Source: Poronia punctata
Lineage: Eukaryota > Ascomycota > Sordariomycetes > Xylariales > Xylariaceae
NCBI GenBank assembly: GCA_022579005.1
Contig: MU401511.1
Coordinates: forward strand, 124,001 to 188,000
Reading direction: 5' to 3'
DNA length: 64,000 nucleotides
The position numbers and the translations under genes are program-made. Below, piece after piece: positions 11,752 through 22,319 of the stretch. Each line of letters opens with the position of its first letter. Within the stretch, counting starts at the first letter, position 1. The notes beneath the pieces were generated by a model. It made no database searches, was not told where the DNA came from, and saw only the letters and a list, made by a program, of their open reading frames with translations.

Positions 11752-12527
11752 TTATGGCCGACTGCCCCACGTACTCCGCTGCCCCGAATTTCCAGGCCCC
11801 GTCATGAACATTCCTGGGCCGTTTGAGATAGTGCTGTCCCTTGCATCGGGGCCCATGTTTCCATGAGTATTGATGGCAACGCTGCTAGGAAGGCCTTTGC
11901 CAAGTTCATACAGCCGGTCCTTCTTCTTCAGGTACTTGCGGCGCCAGATGCAGGCTCCGGTCCAGATGCCAATAATCGCCACTACTACAATCACGATAAA
12001 TACGATCCAGTTAACATGGGTTGAGGCCCTACATCATCCAAGTTAGCTTTGAAGGTGTGTTTTCTTTACACTGGTCTTACCAATCGCCACCACCACCCTG
12101 ATTCTTTCCCGGGGCGCCTGTGGCCCCGGTACCCGTGGACATTGCAGAAGTGGTTGCTGTGGGATCCGCCGCCTTGTTGCACATACTAGTGAACCAATTT
12201 TGAATTCCTTGCAGACCCTGGGAATCGGCATTACAAGCACCGTTGCAGACATCGCTTGGCCCGGCCTTTAAGGGTTGCAAACTCCCATAGTTACAGAAAC
12301 AGGAATCCCAACTGTTTTCGTCATTTGATGGGTTGATAGGTGGTACGCAGGCGCCGTTAGCATCATAGAGCGGGCCACAATCCAGCGCACAGGACGGAAG
12401 CGAGGCAAAGGGAACTATTGTTGTTGACGGTGTAGCTGTAAAACCAAGTCAGAGAAAGTCTTGTGCTTCTCATGAACCAATGACGGCCGGCGACATGGTG
12501 ATTTGGAGGCTTATGCAACTTACACAT
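11752..12527 (-). CDS. Small Cys-rich single-pass membrane protein of unknown function
   Basis: Three exons, 12527-12524, 12435-12081 and 12028-11752, encode 211 aa. Exon 1 is only ATGT; introns are 88 nt (GTAAGT...TTACAG) and 52 nt (GTAAGA...GTAG), and both joins keep frame. The N-terminal half has about ten cysteines in a CALDCGPLYD ... CVPP ... SCFCNYG ... CNGACN ... MCNKAA pattern, followed by a Thr/Ser/Gly linker. A single transmembrane helix follows (about 128-147, WIVFIVIVVVAIIGIWTGAC), then a basic stop-transfer IWRRKYLKKK and a conserved-looking LYELGKGL tail. I know similar proteins only as uncharacterised integral membrane proteins of Sordariomycetes. There is no classical N-terminal signal peptide, so the Cys-rich half may reach the outside by signal-anchor insertion. 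Confidence 0.72.
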
Positions 12528-15500
12528 GGCGAAAACAAAGTAGATAAGATACACAAATGGTCGGTTGGGCTTGGTCAAGCTGAATGGCCGGTGAGTCTCG
12601 ATTGCTAGGTTAAATGGTTACGGACCAAACCGAGTATTCGGCCCTCGATCCTCCAAGCTTATGATTTCCAGTGGCGATTGAATACTGCCGTAAATGACTC
12701 CGTGCCGGAAAAGAAAGCGCGGGATGTGAATGGTATTGCCGACTGTTTCTGCCAAATCCGAATCGAGATTCTCTCAGACCAGATACGTGAGCTTTTAATA
12801 TGCTGCGGATATGCTCGATGGTCGCTGGTCGCTTATCGTAGTCGAGGCGGTACTTTAGGCAATCCGTCGAAGAACGAAGGGATCGAAGGATACTCGGTTA
12901 TAATAACACTTTGCGCAGCCCTCCTCTCGTATCGCGGTAGGTAGCATAACCTAATGCCGTATGACTGGATTTCAAGCTTGACCAACTTGTATTGATTGAT
13001 TAACGAACGTGTGGATTGGTAGAGCCAGCACCGGAGTGGCGTAAGGGAGATGGAGATGACGATAGTGATGGCGTCGCGAGCGAGAGATGGGAAGAGTAAC
13101 GAAGAATGGGAAGGGACGGTCGGGGAATGCGAAGCATGACTGGTGGTGGAAAACGTGTGTACACCTACCTGCCCTACTGGACAGAACAGGTTCTACCGTT
13201 TGGGGTAGTTATCTGCGTAGGTACTGGTCTGGCTGGGCGAGGCACGCTAGCCAGAAGTGTGCTCACAGACACCTACGGCTACGGACATTGTAGGTACCCA
13301 ACCCCACCCGCGACATGCCACGACCGCTATAAAACAGTGACCAACATCATTACGTGTACCACATAGGCAATGAACACAATCGTACCTGCCGCGATCCGGT
13401 AGACCGCCAGGGTGACATAGCCCGTACCTGCTTAGTTTTACTAGCTGCCCACTTAACAACATGGAGAGGAGAACTACATGCAAATGCTATTGGTTTTTAC
13501 AGAATATATACAAGGCTGACAGCTGAAGTAAATATAGTAGGTATAAAGGATAAGGTAAGATATCAAGCAATAGACGGGCAGAAGATAGAGTACCTACCTT
13601 TGGGCCGTTATCGTCAAAGTTGGCGCCTTGTGAGCAGGTGTCATGTACTCGTACAGACAGGTACAAATGCCAAATAAAGCAAAAAATGTACCTATTCTGC
13701 GTGCAGAGGGGTTTCTAAGTGTGGACCCCCTAGTAGGCACCCTTGTCAGCTGTGGTTTAATTACTTGTCAGCTTTTGCCCTCAGAGTCCAGACCACCCTT
13801 GGAGGGACAACTTTACCAAGGCTGCCAAGTTGGTATGATGATACGCTCCACTGTGTCGAAGGCCTCCCAAAATATGCCAGCCACTAACCTAAGTAGTCAA
13901 GTATACTGTATCGTAGACCAAACAAAGCCTTCAAAAAGTCGAAATACGCTAGAATAAAGTTTATCTATTGTGAGAGACGATCAACACTGGGAATAGGTAG
14001 GTATTATGTTTTTCAGGGTAAATCTTCAGTTCAGCCCTGTTGAATACACCTACGAGTACCAGCACGATTTCAAGCCCTACGAGTACGCATAGGTACCGTC
14101 TACCTTACAAGCAGCAACTGTGTAGTAGGTATTACGTAGCCTGGCGCTGAGGCTGTGTCTTGTGTACCAATAGATAGGGCCTGCAAATGATAGGTACTAC
14201 TACCCGTAGAACATAGGTACATGTAGGTACCTGATGTTTATATGTGTACATCCATATGTATGTAATTTTGAATGGCGCCATAATGTTGCCGGTGCTGCCG
14301 AAATGTCAGCCACTCAGAAACCCATTGTCTTGGATTGTTTGCGTTTCTCTCATTACCTAGTTCCATTACATGCCTAATAAGGTAAGCCCATTACGGGACG
14401 CTAACTTACCTTAGCCGTACTATTTTCTAGTATCCTCCTGAGTCCTGACAGGGCTACCAGGTGTTCAACTCGCAATGGAAGTCCCACCTGGGGTGCTGGG
14501 CTCGTAATCCAGATGAGGTTGGGGGAAGATTTGCGAAACAACAACACAGAACAACAGATATACCTTGACAGGCAATACCTAACCTAGATACTTGTACGCT
14601 TATTAGTTAATACTCTGTTGTTTTATCTACTAAAATGAGTTGATGATCTTGAACCGATTTACCTTACTTTGAAATCTTGACAGACGTCCTAAGATAGTCC
14701 CTGGTTGTTTCCATCAAAACATCAGCAGGAGTAAGCAGGAAGAAACAAACCCCATTTGATGTTGTTCACGGGCCGTCCATTCAGCCTACCAGCTCCAAGA
14801 CATCATAAGACTAGTTTCCTACCCACGCCGTGTTGCTTGGCGGTCTTGGAGAAACATCGTCATTTTTGGTCATGCGATAGGTTTAGATAGGTATCATTTC
14901 CTTGTCGGAACGTAATTACCTAACCTGCTCTCGAAATTTGCTTTCTTAGGCTGCTTATTATATGGTGTTCTAGGGCAGGTAAAAAAAAATAAGGACCAAT
15001 TAACTCATGACCAACCACCAACGTGATCAAGAGGGGATCGTGCTCGGGGCAGACATGGTGGCCCTTTTGTTTGAGAGCATGCTAGCCAGCAACTGTTTCC
15101 GTCTTCTAGAACATCAAAGTGGCTGCTGAGTAAGGAACCTATATCGCGATGATGCTTATGATGGTGTTTGTCTTCCTTCCGATGAAAACGCTACTGAAAA
15201 TTGTCATGTATACGGGTTGAGAAGAAGATGTCTTTACCAGTCATGCCGACTCGGATGCCTTGATATTCTGTGTATGTCGAAGTTTTAGATTGGCAGGATT
15301 GTTATGTTCCTCCTGTGCCACAGACATCTTGTACCTACTTACCTCGGGTGCATGACCTTTACTTACTTACCCTTCGGTCCTGGCTGGGACTTATAAGGTA
15401 TTAGTAAAGACTCCGTCTCGATGACGATGAATCGCTTGTCAGGCCTTTGGGGTTATCTCTTCGTTACTTGTTCACGACCAGTTGTTCACTTGTTCAAGCG

Positions 15501-15585
15501 TACATTATATACCTAGGCCGCCCCTAGGTTAGAGTTCTTTTTGTATCTACCGCCCGGTCGAATCACTCGATTCTAGGTAGGTATG
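12528..15585. other. Spacer of 3 kb, gene-poor
   Basis: No supported gene. The open frames here (12678-12944, 13087-13366, 13354-13957) lack domain resemblance and splice logic. The stretch has many AGGTACCT, TACCTAC and GTAGGTA words, especially 14080-14240. Confidence 0.5.
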
Positions 15586-17892
15586 TTATTCAATCCTGAA
15601 TAGCCCCTTTCTCTGGTTATGCCAGTTATTAAAGTAACTCAAGTGCTCGTACGTCACGCCCTTGGGAGTGTTGCGTATCTTGGCCGTCAACACCTCCATA
15701 GGAGTAGCGGAGTCGCCAACCTCTCTACTCCGGCTAAAAGCGCCGCCGCAGATATTGGCGACCTCGGCGCCAGAGTAGCCCTCCGTCAGACGTGCCAGCT
15801 CCGCCACGTCAACGTCCTTGAAGAGCAGTCTCTTGGACATGCGCGAGATGATGGCCTCGCGCGCTTTGATATCCGGGAGGGGCACGTAAATCAGCTCGTC
15901 GAAACGACCGGGCCGGAGAAGGGCTGGGTCGAGCGCGTCCGGTCTGTTGGTCGCAGCCAGGACGAAGACGTTGCCCCGCTCCTCGAAACCTGCCATCTCT
16001 GTGAGGAGCGTGGTCACAGCTTGGACACCGCTGCTACCGCCGGAGCCGCCGCCGCCGCCGCCAGACCTTGTCCCGGCGAGCGAGTCGATCTCGTCAAAGA
16101 ATATGATGCTCGGGCTGGCTTCGGCGGCCCGCTTGAATATGTTCCGGATCGAGCGTTCCGTCTCGCCGACGTACATGTTCAGTAACTCGCCGCCTTTGAC
16201 GGCGAAGAAATTGAAGCCGGTTTCTGTCGCCATTGCCTGGGCTGTCATCGTCTTGGAGCAACCTGGCGGGCCATATAGGAGGACGCCCTTTGTCGGCACC
16301 CATCGATTTTCCTCGAGACCCTGCATGTAGTTAGTAAGGTATTGGTTCTGGATTGCCAACGGTCCGAGTTTAAAATAAAATAAAAATGTTGCGAGACATA
16401 CCTCTGGAGTTCTAAGAACGTCCTGCAGAGCCCGTTTCACATCGTCGTAGCCGCCGATATCACTCCAATGTATCGTGGGCGGCTTAAGGTTGATATCTCT
16501 CATGGCAGATGGCCGAATCTCCTTGTATATCTTGGCGACATCCTCCCATTCGAGCGGCTTTTCCAACTGCCCCGCCACTCGTTTCCTCCGCGCCTGCATG
16601 GCCTTGGCAACGAGATTCCGTAGGTCGCCCCCCGTAAATGCATGTGTCCGGTCTACGAGATCGGATATATACTTGTCGAAATTCCCAGGAGGAAAAGGCG
16701 GTCGCATAGAGCGCAGTATTTCCGCTCTCCCCGGCGCGTCCGGCGTAGGGAGACTGACGTGTTGCCAGAACCTCCCGGGGCGCTGAAGATCGTACGGGAT
16801 ATCGTCGAGGTAGTCGAGACAAGTGGCCACCACGACAACGTTGGGCCGTCTGTTGTCTTCCTTTGCTTTCCGAGCTAACGTGTCGAGGCCTGTTTTTATC
16901 GCTTTGATATATCCCGGCCTGTTATTGTTATGTTTCCCTATCAGAGCGGTAACGTCGTCCATCAGAATCGTCGTGGCCCCGCGCTGTTCTACGGCCGTCT
17001 CGAAGGCGGCCTGGACTGCCGAAGGCTTATCATCTTCCGTGAGACGTACGACGCGGCCCCAACGTGCCGCAGCGATATGGTCTAGTACCATTGTTTTCCC
17101 GGTGCCATGGCTGCCGTCGACGACGATGCCACAAGTATAAGGGGGTATCGCATTATTTTCAAGGTCAATGTCGTATTCGTCAAAAAAATCGTTTAGGTGC
17201 TCAATCTGTCGCGCCAAGGTAGGCAGCGGGTCTAGTTTGAGTTTGCCAACGACGGGGCTTTCCTCGCCACTGGATATTTCGACAACAGTAGTATTTGGAT
17301 CATATTTTGCCACTGATTTTGTGCTCCCGTTGACGGACTCGATGATAAATGAGCGCTGGACACCTCTCAAGAACACATCTTCAAAAGGGGTCCCAGGCAA
17401 AATATAATCTGCCACCTCTGCGCATGACATGTAAAGTCAGTCGATATACTTCCAATACTACAAATTAAACGAAGAAAAAATTGTATATTTACCAAGCTTA
17501 TACTCCAGATGATGTTGCCATCTCTGATGTTCGGCGCCCAATTCTGGCAGCGGGGGGGAATCCTCCGTAGTCTCTCTTATGACCACGGCCTGAGCGCTCT
17601 GTATCGGGCCACCGGGGACCACCCGTATGATCTGGCCCAGTTCCAGATTTGCGGCCGTCTGGAAAACCCGGCTGATAGAGGCGATATTGTTGGCAACTTT
17701 TGTGTCGCCGGGCCAGACTACGGCTTCCCGTTGCACGCCATTGGCTTCTACGCGACAGGAATTTCCCGTCGTAAAACCTGCCTGGGCAAAGGTTGACGGA
17801 TGTATAAATATCTTGGCGGCATTCTTGTGGGATGGGTTTTTCTGTCCGACCACGTCCGTTGGTTGGATGCGTGTTTTGTATTCGTCTCTCAT
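15586..17892 (-). CDS. AFG2: AFG2/Drg1-like tandem AAA ATPase
   Basis: Three exons (17892-17493, 17417-16402, 16320-15586) give 716 aa. Intron 1 is 75 nt. Intron 2 (16401-16321, 81 nt, GTATGT...TACTAAC...GCAG) is a multiple of three with no stop in frame. Residues 1-105 form a Cdc48-like N-domain. D1 has Walker A GSHGTGKT (235-242) and a Walker B that reads ILMDDV, with Asp where Glu is usual. D2 has GPPGCSKT (489-496), whose Cys-Ser is typical of Afg2/Drg1, and an intact SIIFFDEIDS. Yeast Afg2 releases Rlp24 from cytoplasmic pre-60S particles. The length is somewhat short and D1 is diverged, so a related Cdc48-family paralogue is possible. Confidence 0.85.
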
Positions 17893-18261
17893 TTTCTCTT
17901 AAAAAAACTAGACACGGATATAAAATGTGGACTCGTTTACAAATAAGAAAAGTTGTTATTGTAAAGCCTTGTAAATAAATTTTGCCGGGCTCTGAGCTAT
18001 AACCCGTGAACTAGAGAGCAGAATCATACTTGTTTTTGAAGTCGTGAGTGCGTATTGCTTAATTGCATAACCGAAGCTTTGCCTTCTACGTATACGAGTA
18101 AAATCTACCTCATGTCATCTGAGGTTTGATTTGACATTTCCAACCCGAGGAGGCGTGCATGTGTTGATTAAAGGCCTGGAGGTTTATTTGAATCAATTGA
18201 AGAATGGGGGAAAATATCGAGAACTTGACCTATTTCCTTATAGAAGCGTGTTTAGAGCAAA
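17893..18261. other. Spacer upstream of the AAA ATPase gene
   Basis: It presumably carries the ATPase promoter. I see no gene. It ends at the hairpin that borders the HNH relic. Confidence 0.45.
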
Positions 18262-18300
18262 AGTAAGAACATAATCCCAGACAGGGATTATGTTCTTACT
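18262..18300. repeat. Perfect 17-bp inverted repeat with a 5-nt loop
   Basis: The left arm 18262-18278 and right arm 18284-18300 are exact reverse complements around the loop agaca. The right arm ends one base before the region matching the 3' end of the HNH gene begins (18301), so the hairpin lies exactly on the duplication boundary. Confidence 0.95.
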
Positions 18301-18408
18301 GAAGACAGAGGAGATTGAGAGAGGGGAAGACGTTGACAGCCAGGATGAAATTTACGAGGCGTACGAGTATGAGGATGAGGATGGTTTTACGTTGGACTAT
18401 GACGTATG
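18301..18408 (+). pseudogene. Detached 3' end of an HNH-family gene, inverted second copy
   Basis: The frame reads KTEEIERGEDVDSQDEIYEAYEYEDEDGF and on. Positions 18301-18351 match 19231-19181 on the opposite strand with one mismatch in 51 nt, in the same coding frame, so this is a second copy of the C-terminal segment of the HNH gene downstream. It then diverges. No HNH core precedes it, because the hairpin and spacer lie directly upstream. I read it as a gene fragment left by duplication or rearrangement. Confidence 0.75.
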
Positions 18409-18497
18409 TCGGCAAGTGACGCAACCCGCAGAGATAAATACAACGCAACGCCAACCTCCGCTGTTCTTCCTAGCTTATCCGGTGATCCTCGAGTATA

Positions 18498-18554
18498 ATG
18501 TTGGCAATGCTCGGCTTGTCTTGCCTAAAGACAAGCTGAGCATGCCCCATTGTA
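18498..18554. repeat. Imperfect inverted repeat inside the relic region
   Basis: The sequence atgctcggcttgtctt is followed after gccta by aagacaagctgagcat: 16-bp arms with one mismatch. It is the second palindrome within 300 bp of the HNH fragment. Confidence 0.7.
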
Positions 18555-18818
18555 AAGTTCAGTCGCCGAACGGCAAACGTCGAACGGGAACGATGCAAAG
18601 ACCGCGATAGCGCAACGATTGTTGCACGGCGAGATATTGCGACCCCGGAGATGAACCAGGAAAGCAGAGAAGCGATCATGGTCCGTCAGGAGCAGACGAG
18701 AGAAGGATTCGACAGCATCCATGTCAATTTCACCGAGACGGCACCACGTTACAAAGCGACCATAAGTACATCAGAGAGAACCGAAATCGTCGTATTTAGA
18801 GATCTGCCAGGGCTCTGA
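18538..18818 (+). pseudogene. Coding-like relic, family not recognised
   Basis: One frame is open from 18538 to the TGA at 18816-18818 and reads in a protein-like way: VERERCKDRDSATIVARRD, then IATPEMNQESREAIMVRQEQ, TREGFDSIHVNFTE and TAPRYKATISTSE. There is no start codon in a plausible position and the frame differs from the HNH fragment just upstream. The composition (charged, few hydrophobic runs) looks like the remains of a coding exon rather than spacer. I cannot name a family. Confidence 0.4.
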
Positions 18819-19071
18819 GCGTATAGACTATGTGGAAATACCGGCAAAACGCCGGGAGGTAGAGATGAAGAGAGTGGGAGATGGTAAAACAAAACGAAGA
18901 GGCAGGTCTTGCAAGTGAGGCATCGTTGGAAGTTGATCGGTTAGAAGTACTATATAGAAGCTAATCAGACAATTCAGGATTAATGCCAGAATAAACATTG
19001 ATTCAGACGTTTATTCTGTTATTAACTATGTGTAAAAGGAATAATTAAGTAGTAGTTTAAAATGCTTTCAT

Positions 19072-20600
19072 CTACATCTTATATTTTATATCTACTTGGG
19101 AGTAAGGAGACATGTCACCCTTTTTGATATTGTAGATTTGACATTCTTGTATCAGGGGAAACTGAGTCTGGGAATCCCAGATTTCATCCTGGCAGTCAAC
19201 GTCTTCCCCTCTCTCAATCTCCTCTGTCTTCCTCACAGCATCTTCCACAGCTTCGTGCACCTCTTTTGCCACTGCCCTGGTCTCCTCACTACTCAAGAGT
19301 GTAGGATCCTCAAACCCTTGGTCGGAGATGCAGGTTTCCACTACTCCCATATCGGTCGTATTGAAATGCGTCGCCAATGCCACTAGCATGCTCTTCCTTA
19401 CATGGTTGCCTGGCGTTGGGAAGGGCTTGGTCCCATAGTACTTTGCCCAGTACTTCTCCCACTCTGGTCGCCCCAGGTCTTTCATTCTCACAAGGGACAT
19501 GACGAAATGAAAAGATAAGAATCGCGATGCTGGCCTGTTCTCCGACCTGAATTTCAACTCTTTCCCGTCGAGCTCTCGACCGACGGATGCAGTCCCATCC
19601 GGTTGTTTGCTCCAAGCCGTATTTAGAATCGAGTTGGATACCAACTCCGTCTTCCATCGCCGAATTGGCTGTGCTAGACTCACCGGTATCACCACAACCA
19701 AATACTTGTCAAACCAATTCTTAATTGTATTTGCCAGTACCAGGCTGTTGGCGGGTCCCTCGAGGTCGTCCCCCCGTGATCCGAAAAGCAGGGGGCCGAT
19801 CTTCTCCCCGTTCAGGAACCAGGGAACGATATGTGCAACTTTCACATCTAGTTTCGCGCGCCATGTGCCTGATATGTGACTCTGTCATCCCTGATGATAA
19901 CCTTGTCTCTTTTTAGAACGTCTTCTTGAACCGGCTACCACCTGGTGGGGTAGCGGGACCTGGCTGGCCGGGGCGGGGAGCGGCGAGACCGGTCACCTGA
20001 TTCTTGAGCTGGTTAAAAGTGGCCCTGTTGACACAGTTGTTCTGGATGAAGACCATGACCTGCCCGTAGATTCTCTTTTCCATCTCCGCGGCGTGCTTCT
20101 TGACAAGGGCACCCATCTCCTCGCTAAGGTGGCCGATTATGGCCTCCTTCTCCTTCTCTTGGAGGCTCTTGTTATCGGTCTCGTTAAGCTTGACTTCCAT
20201 CCATCTTCTGCTGCTGCCAGACGGTCATCCCCCTCCGCTTTCGCGTTGTAATATCTTTTGTCCCTTTCTACCCAGTCCGTCTCGCTCCATTTGTCACCGT
20301 GTATTTTGGGCCGAGTCTTGTGCCGACGGTGACTATTGGCCTTTGTAGAAACTCTGGTCCTCTTGTGCTGACCACGTCTCTCGCTCTCGCTATGCCGTTT
20401 CTTTGCAATTGTCTTGTTTTGGCTGTTATAGCCGTTCTTTTCCTTTGCTAGAACAAGGTCGCCGTCATCCAAGTCCGCGTGTGCATTTGTTTTCAACCAT
20501 GCTGTTGTCACCTTATCCCAGGTAAGCCCTTCTGTTTTAAAGACACGATATGCGCCTAGCAGGTTTTCTATTGTTCTTTTCCTTGCAATGCCGGTGCCTG
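19072..20600 (-). pseudogene. Frame-broken HNH-domain gene (HNH_2-like)
   Basis: Three minus-strand frames together resemble one protein. Frame 1 (about 20600-20200) reads TEGLTWDKVTTAWLKTN and ends near AAAEDG. Frame 2 (about 20200-19913) continues MEVKLNETDNKSLQEKEKE to GGSRFKKTF and stops. A short segment then reads DVLKRDKVIIRDDRVT in another frame. Frame 3 (about 19885-19072) carries the HNH core ISGTWRAKLDVKVAHIVPW, PANSLVLANTIKNWFDKY and a long C-terminal part ending KTEEIERGEDVDCQDE. The H-x-V-P...N-x-L...FD pattern fits the fungal HNH_2 family. At least three frame changes occur without splice signals, so I call it a pseudogene. Three introns or sequencing errors would be the alternatives. 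Confidence 0.65.
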
Positions 20601-22319
20601 CCGTTGTTGTAACTTGTCAGTAAAACAAAATAGACTTTGTGATGAGTTGTCCCGGTGGGTACTTACAGATATGTAGAAGTAATGGAGGACTTCTGCAGTA
20701 GCCTGCTGTAGCCTGTAGGTGACTATAAAAATACGATTCCGTACCTGCCCTTGTATGACACTGTATGGTAAAATTTGCTATAATGATAGTGAGGTCATCA
20801 CTTCCTAGTTACTCCTTGTATGTCCGATCTGTGTGGGAAGGCGCGGTATTCATTTACTATTTAGGGCACTTGAACAACTGTGCTGTACATCACAACTTTT
20901 TTCTCCCATACTAGAATCAATAACTACACCTCTGTAAGGCTAAAAGAGTTAACCTTAGCTTGCTATCGAGGTGGCAAAGTATCACGGACCTCTGTGGTAC
21001 CGACCGCCCCAGGGCCTTGTGTTGACATCGCTGTAGTCCAACATGCATATACCTTGAATAACGCGGTGCTATGGCAATGCTATGGCAATGCTATATAGCA
21101 TAATACAGGTCTTGCTTATGTAGTTGATATTCCGTATCATATTTAGAGCTATGCCCACCAGTAGTCTATGCATTCACAAGGTTATGTACAGAGCAGAGTG
21201 ATTTAAACGCATATGTGCTAGTGATCGATGTTGCTATCATGCGTAGGAAACGCAAGAAATCGCCTTTGAATAGGTACTTCAAGGAATGCAAGTAGGTTGG
21301 ATTATCGGCCTTCACGGCATCCGACGTCGTCAAGGTCCGATTAAAAGGCAGGTAGAAACCAAAGCATTCTACGCTGTTGCTCTCTCTAGACCGTCGACAC
21401 CAACGCCATCTTTTTACTTTCATGTTTATATTTTTGGTTTTTATTTTGAGCCCGATCTGCCTTGTGCCCTGATACCTGAGAGATCGGGTACCTACTATAT
21501 GGCGTTCAGAAGACTCGGGGCTGAACAGAAAGAAAAGGCCGTTACAGGAGGACATTTTCCTTTCCGTTGCTAGCAGAGCTGGCACTTCATCTCTGCCAGC
21601 TAGTTCGCCAGGTTCTCACCAGGAGAGCTGGAAACCCTTGCCGGGCAATAGGTTTCCGTTACATTGGCCAAAGGACGTGTCACTAGAGCTATGAAGGCTG
21701 CTCTAGCTAGCGACCCTGACCTGGGGGGTTTATCTCTTAGCTAAAAGCGTCCGTTCTGTCTATTAGGTATTTATTTAACAACCATAGCGGCTTGAATAGC
21801 ACGATTGCCGGAGGGCTTGTATAACCAAAAAGGCTCGACAAAGATAGCAGAAGTTGGGGCTGGCGTGGGTAACGTCAAGGCTAACAAGAAAGATGGCCTG
21901 GAGTCCTAGACAAACATCGTCTTGTCATTGCAGCAGTGCGTTAGTGACCTTGAGGCCAAACCCAACAAAAAAGAAGCTAAAGCCAGTAACGTCGAATCGG
22001 CATTCGAGAGACATATCCTCGCCCGTGTGGGGATACTGGGGGTTTAACTCGAAGTGACGGCAGGCCGCCTTGTACACGGTCTTGCGCCGCCGGCGTCCCT
22101 GTCAGCAGTGTGAAGCACATGCTTGAAGTGGGGCCTGTTGAGTAACTTTGGATGCAATGATCCCTGTAGCCGCTTGCATCGTTATAAAGGGGTAAACGGT
22201 GTACGCGTTACCTACATACAGCAAGGTACAATTCGTCCCTACGATACTCCCCATATAAATATTCTTGCGTCTGTCCGAACATTGGAACTGAGCATCTAGA
22301 GCTCTAAAATGCGCACCTC
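20601..22319. other. Spacer of 1.7 kb with possible coding debris
   Basis: The open frame at 21166-21585 (minus) is not recognised. At about 21936-22046 (plus) a frame reads QQCVSDLEAKPNKKEAKASN then VESAFERHILARVGILG before a stop, with no start. An 11-mer (atgctatggca) is repeated at 21068-21090. Nothing here is supported as a live gene. Confidence 0.4.

Noticed and set aside
15619..16185. 188-codon frame on the plus strand opposite AFG2
   Set aside because: It is the antisense shadow of a GC-rich AAA domain; the sense strand has clear catalytic motifs.
18262..18300. Hairpin as a rho-independent terminator
   Set aside because: The organism is a eukaryote, and the stem has no following T tract; a rearrangement or element end is more likely.
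21166..21585. 139-codon minus frame
   Set aside because: Mixed composition, no recognisable domain and no conserved-looking block.
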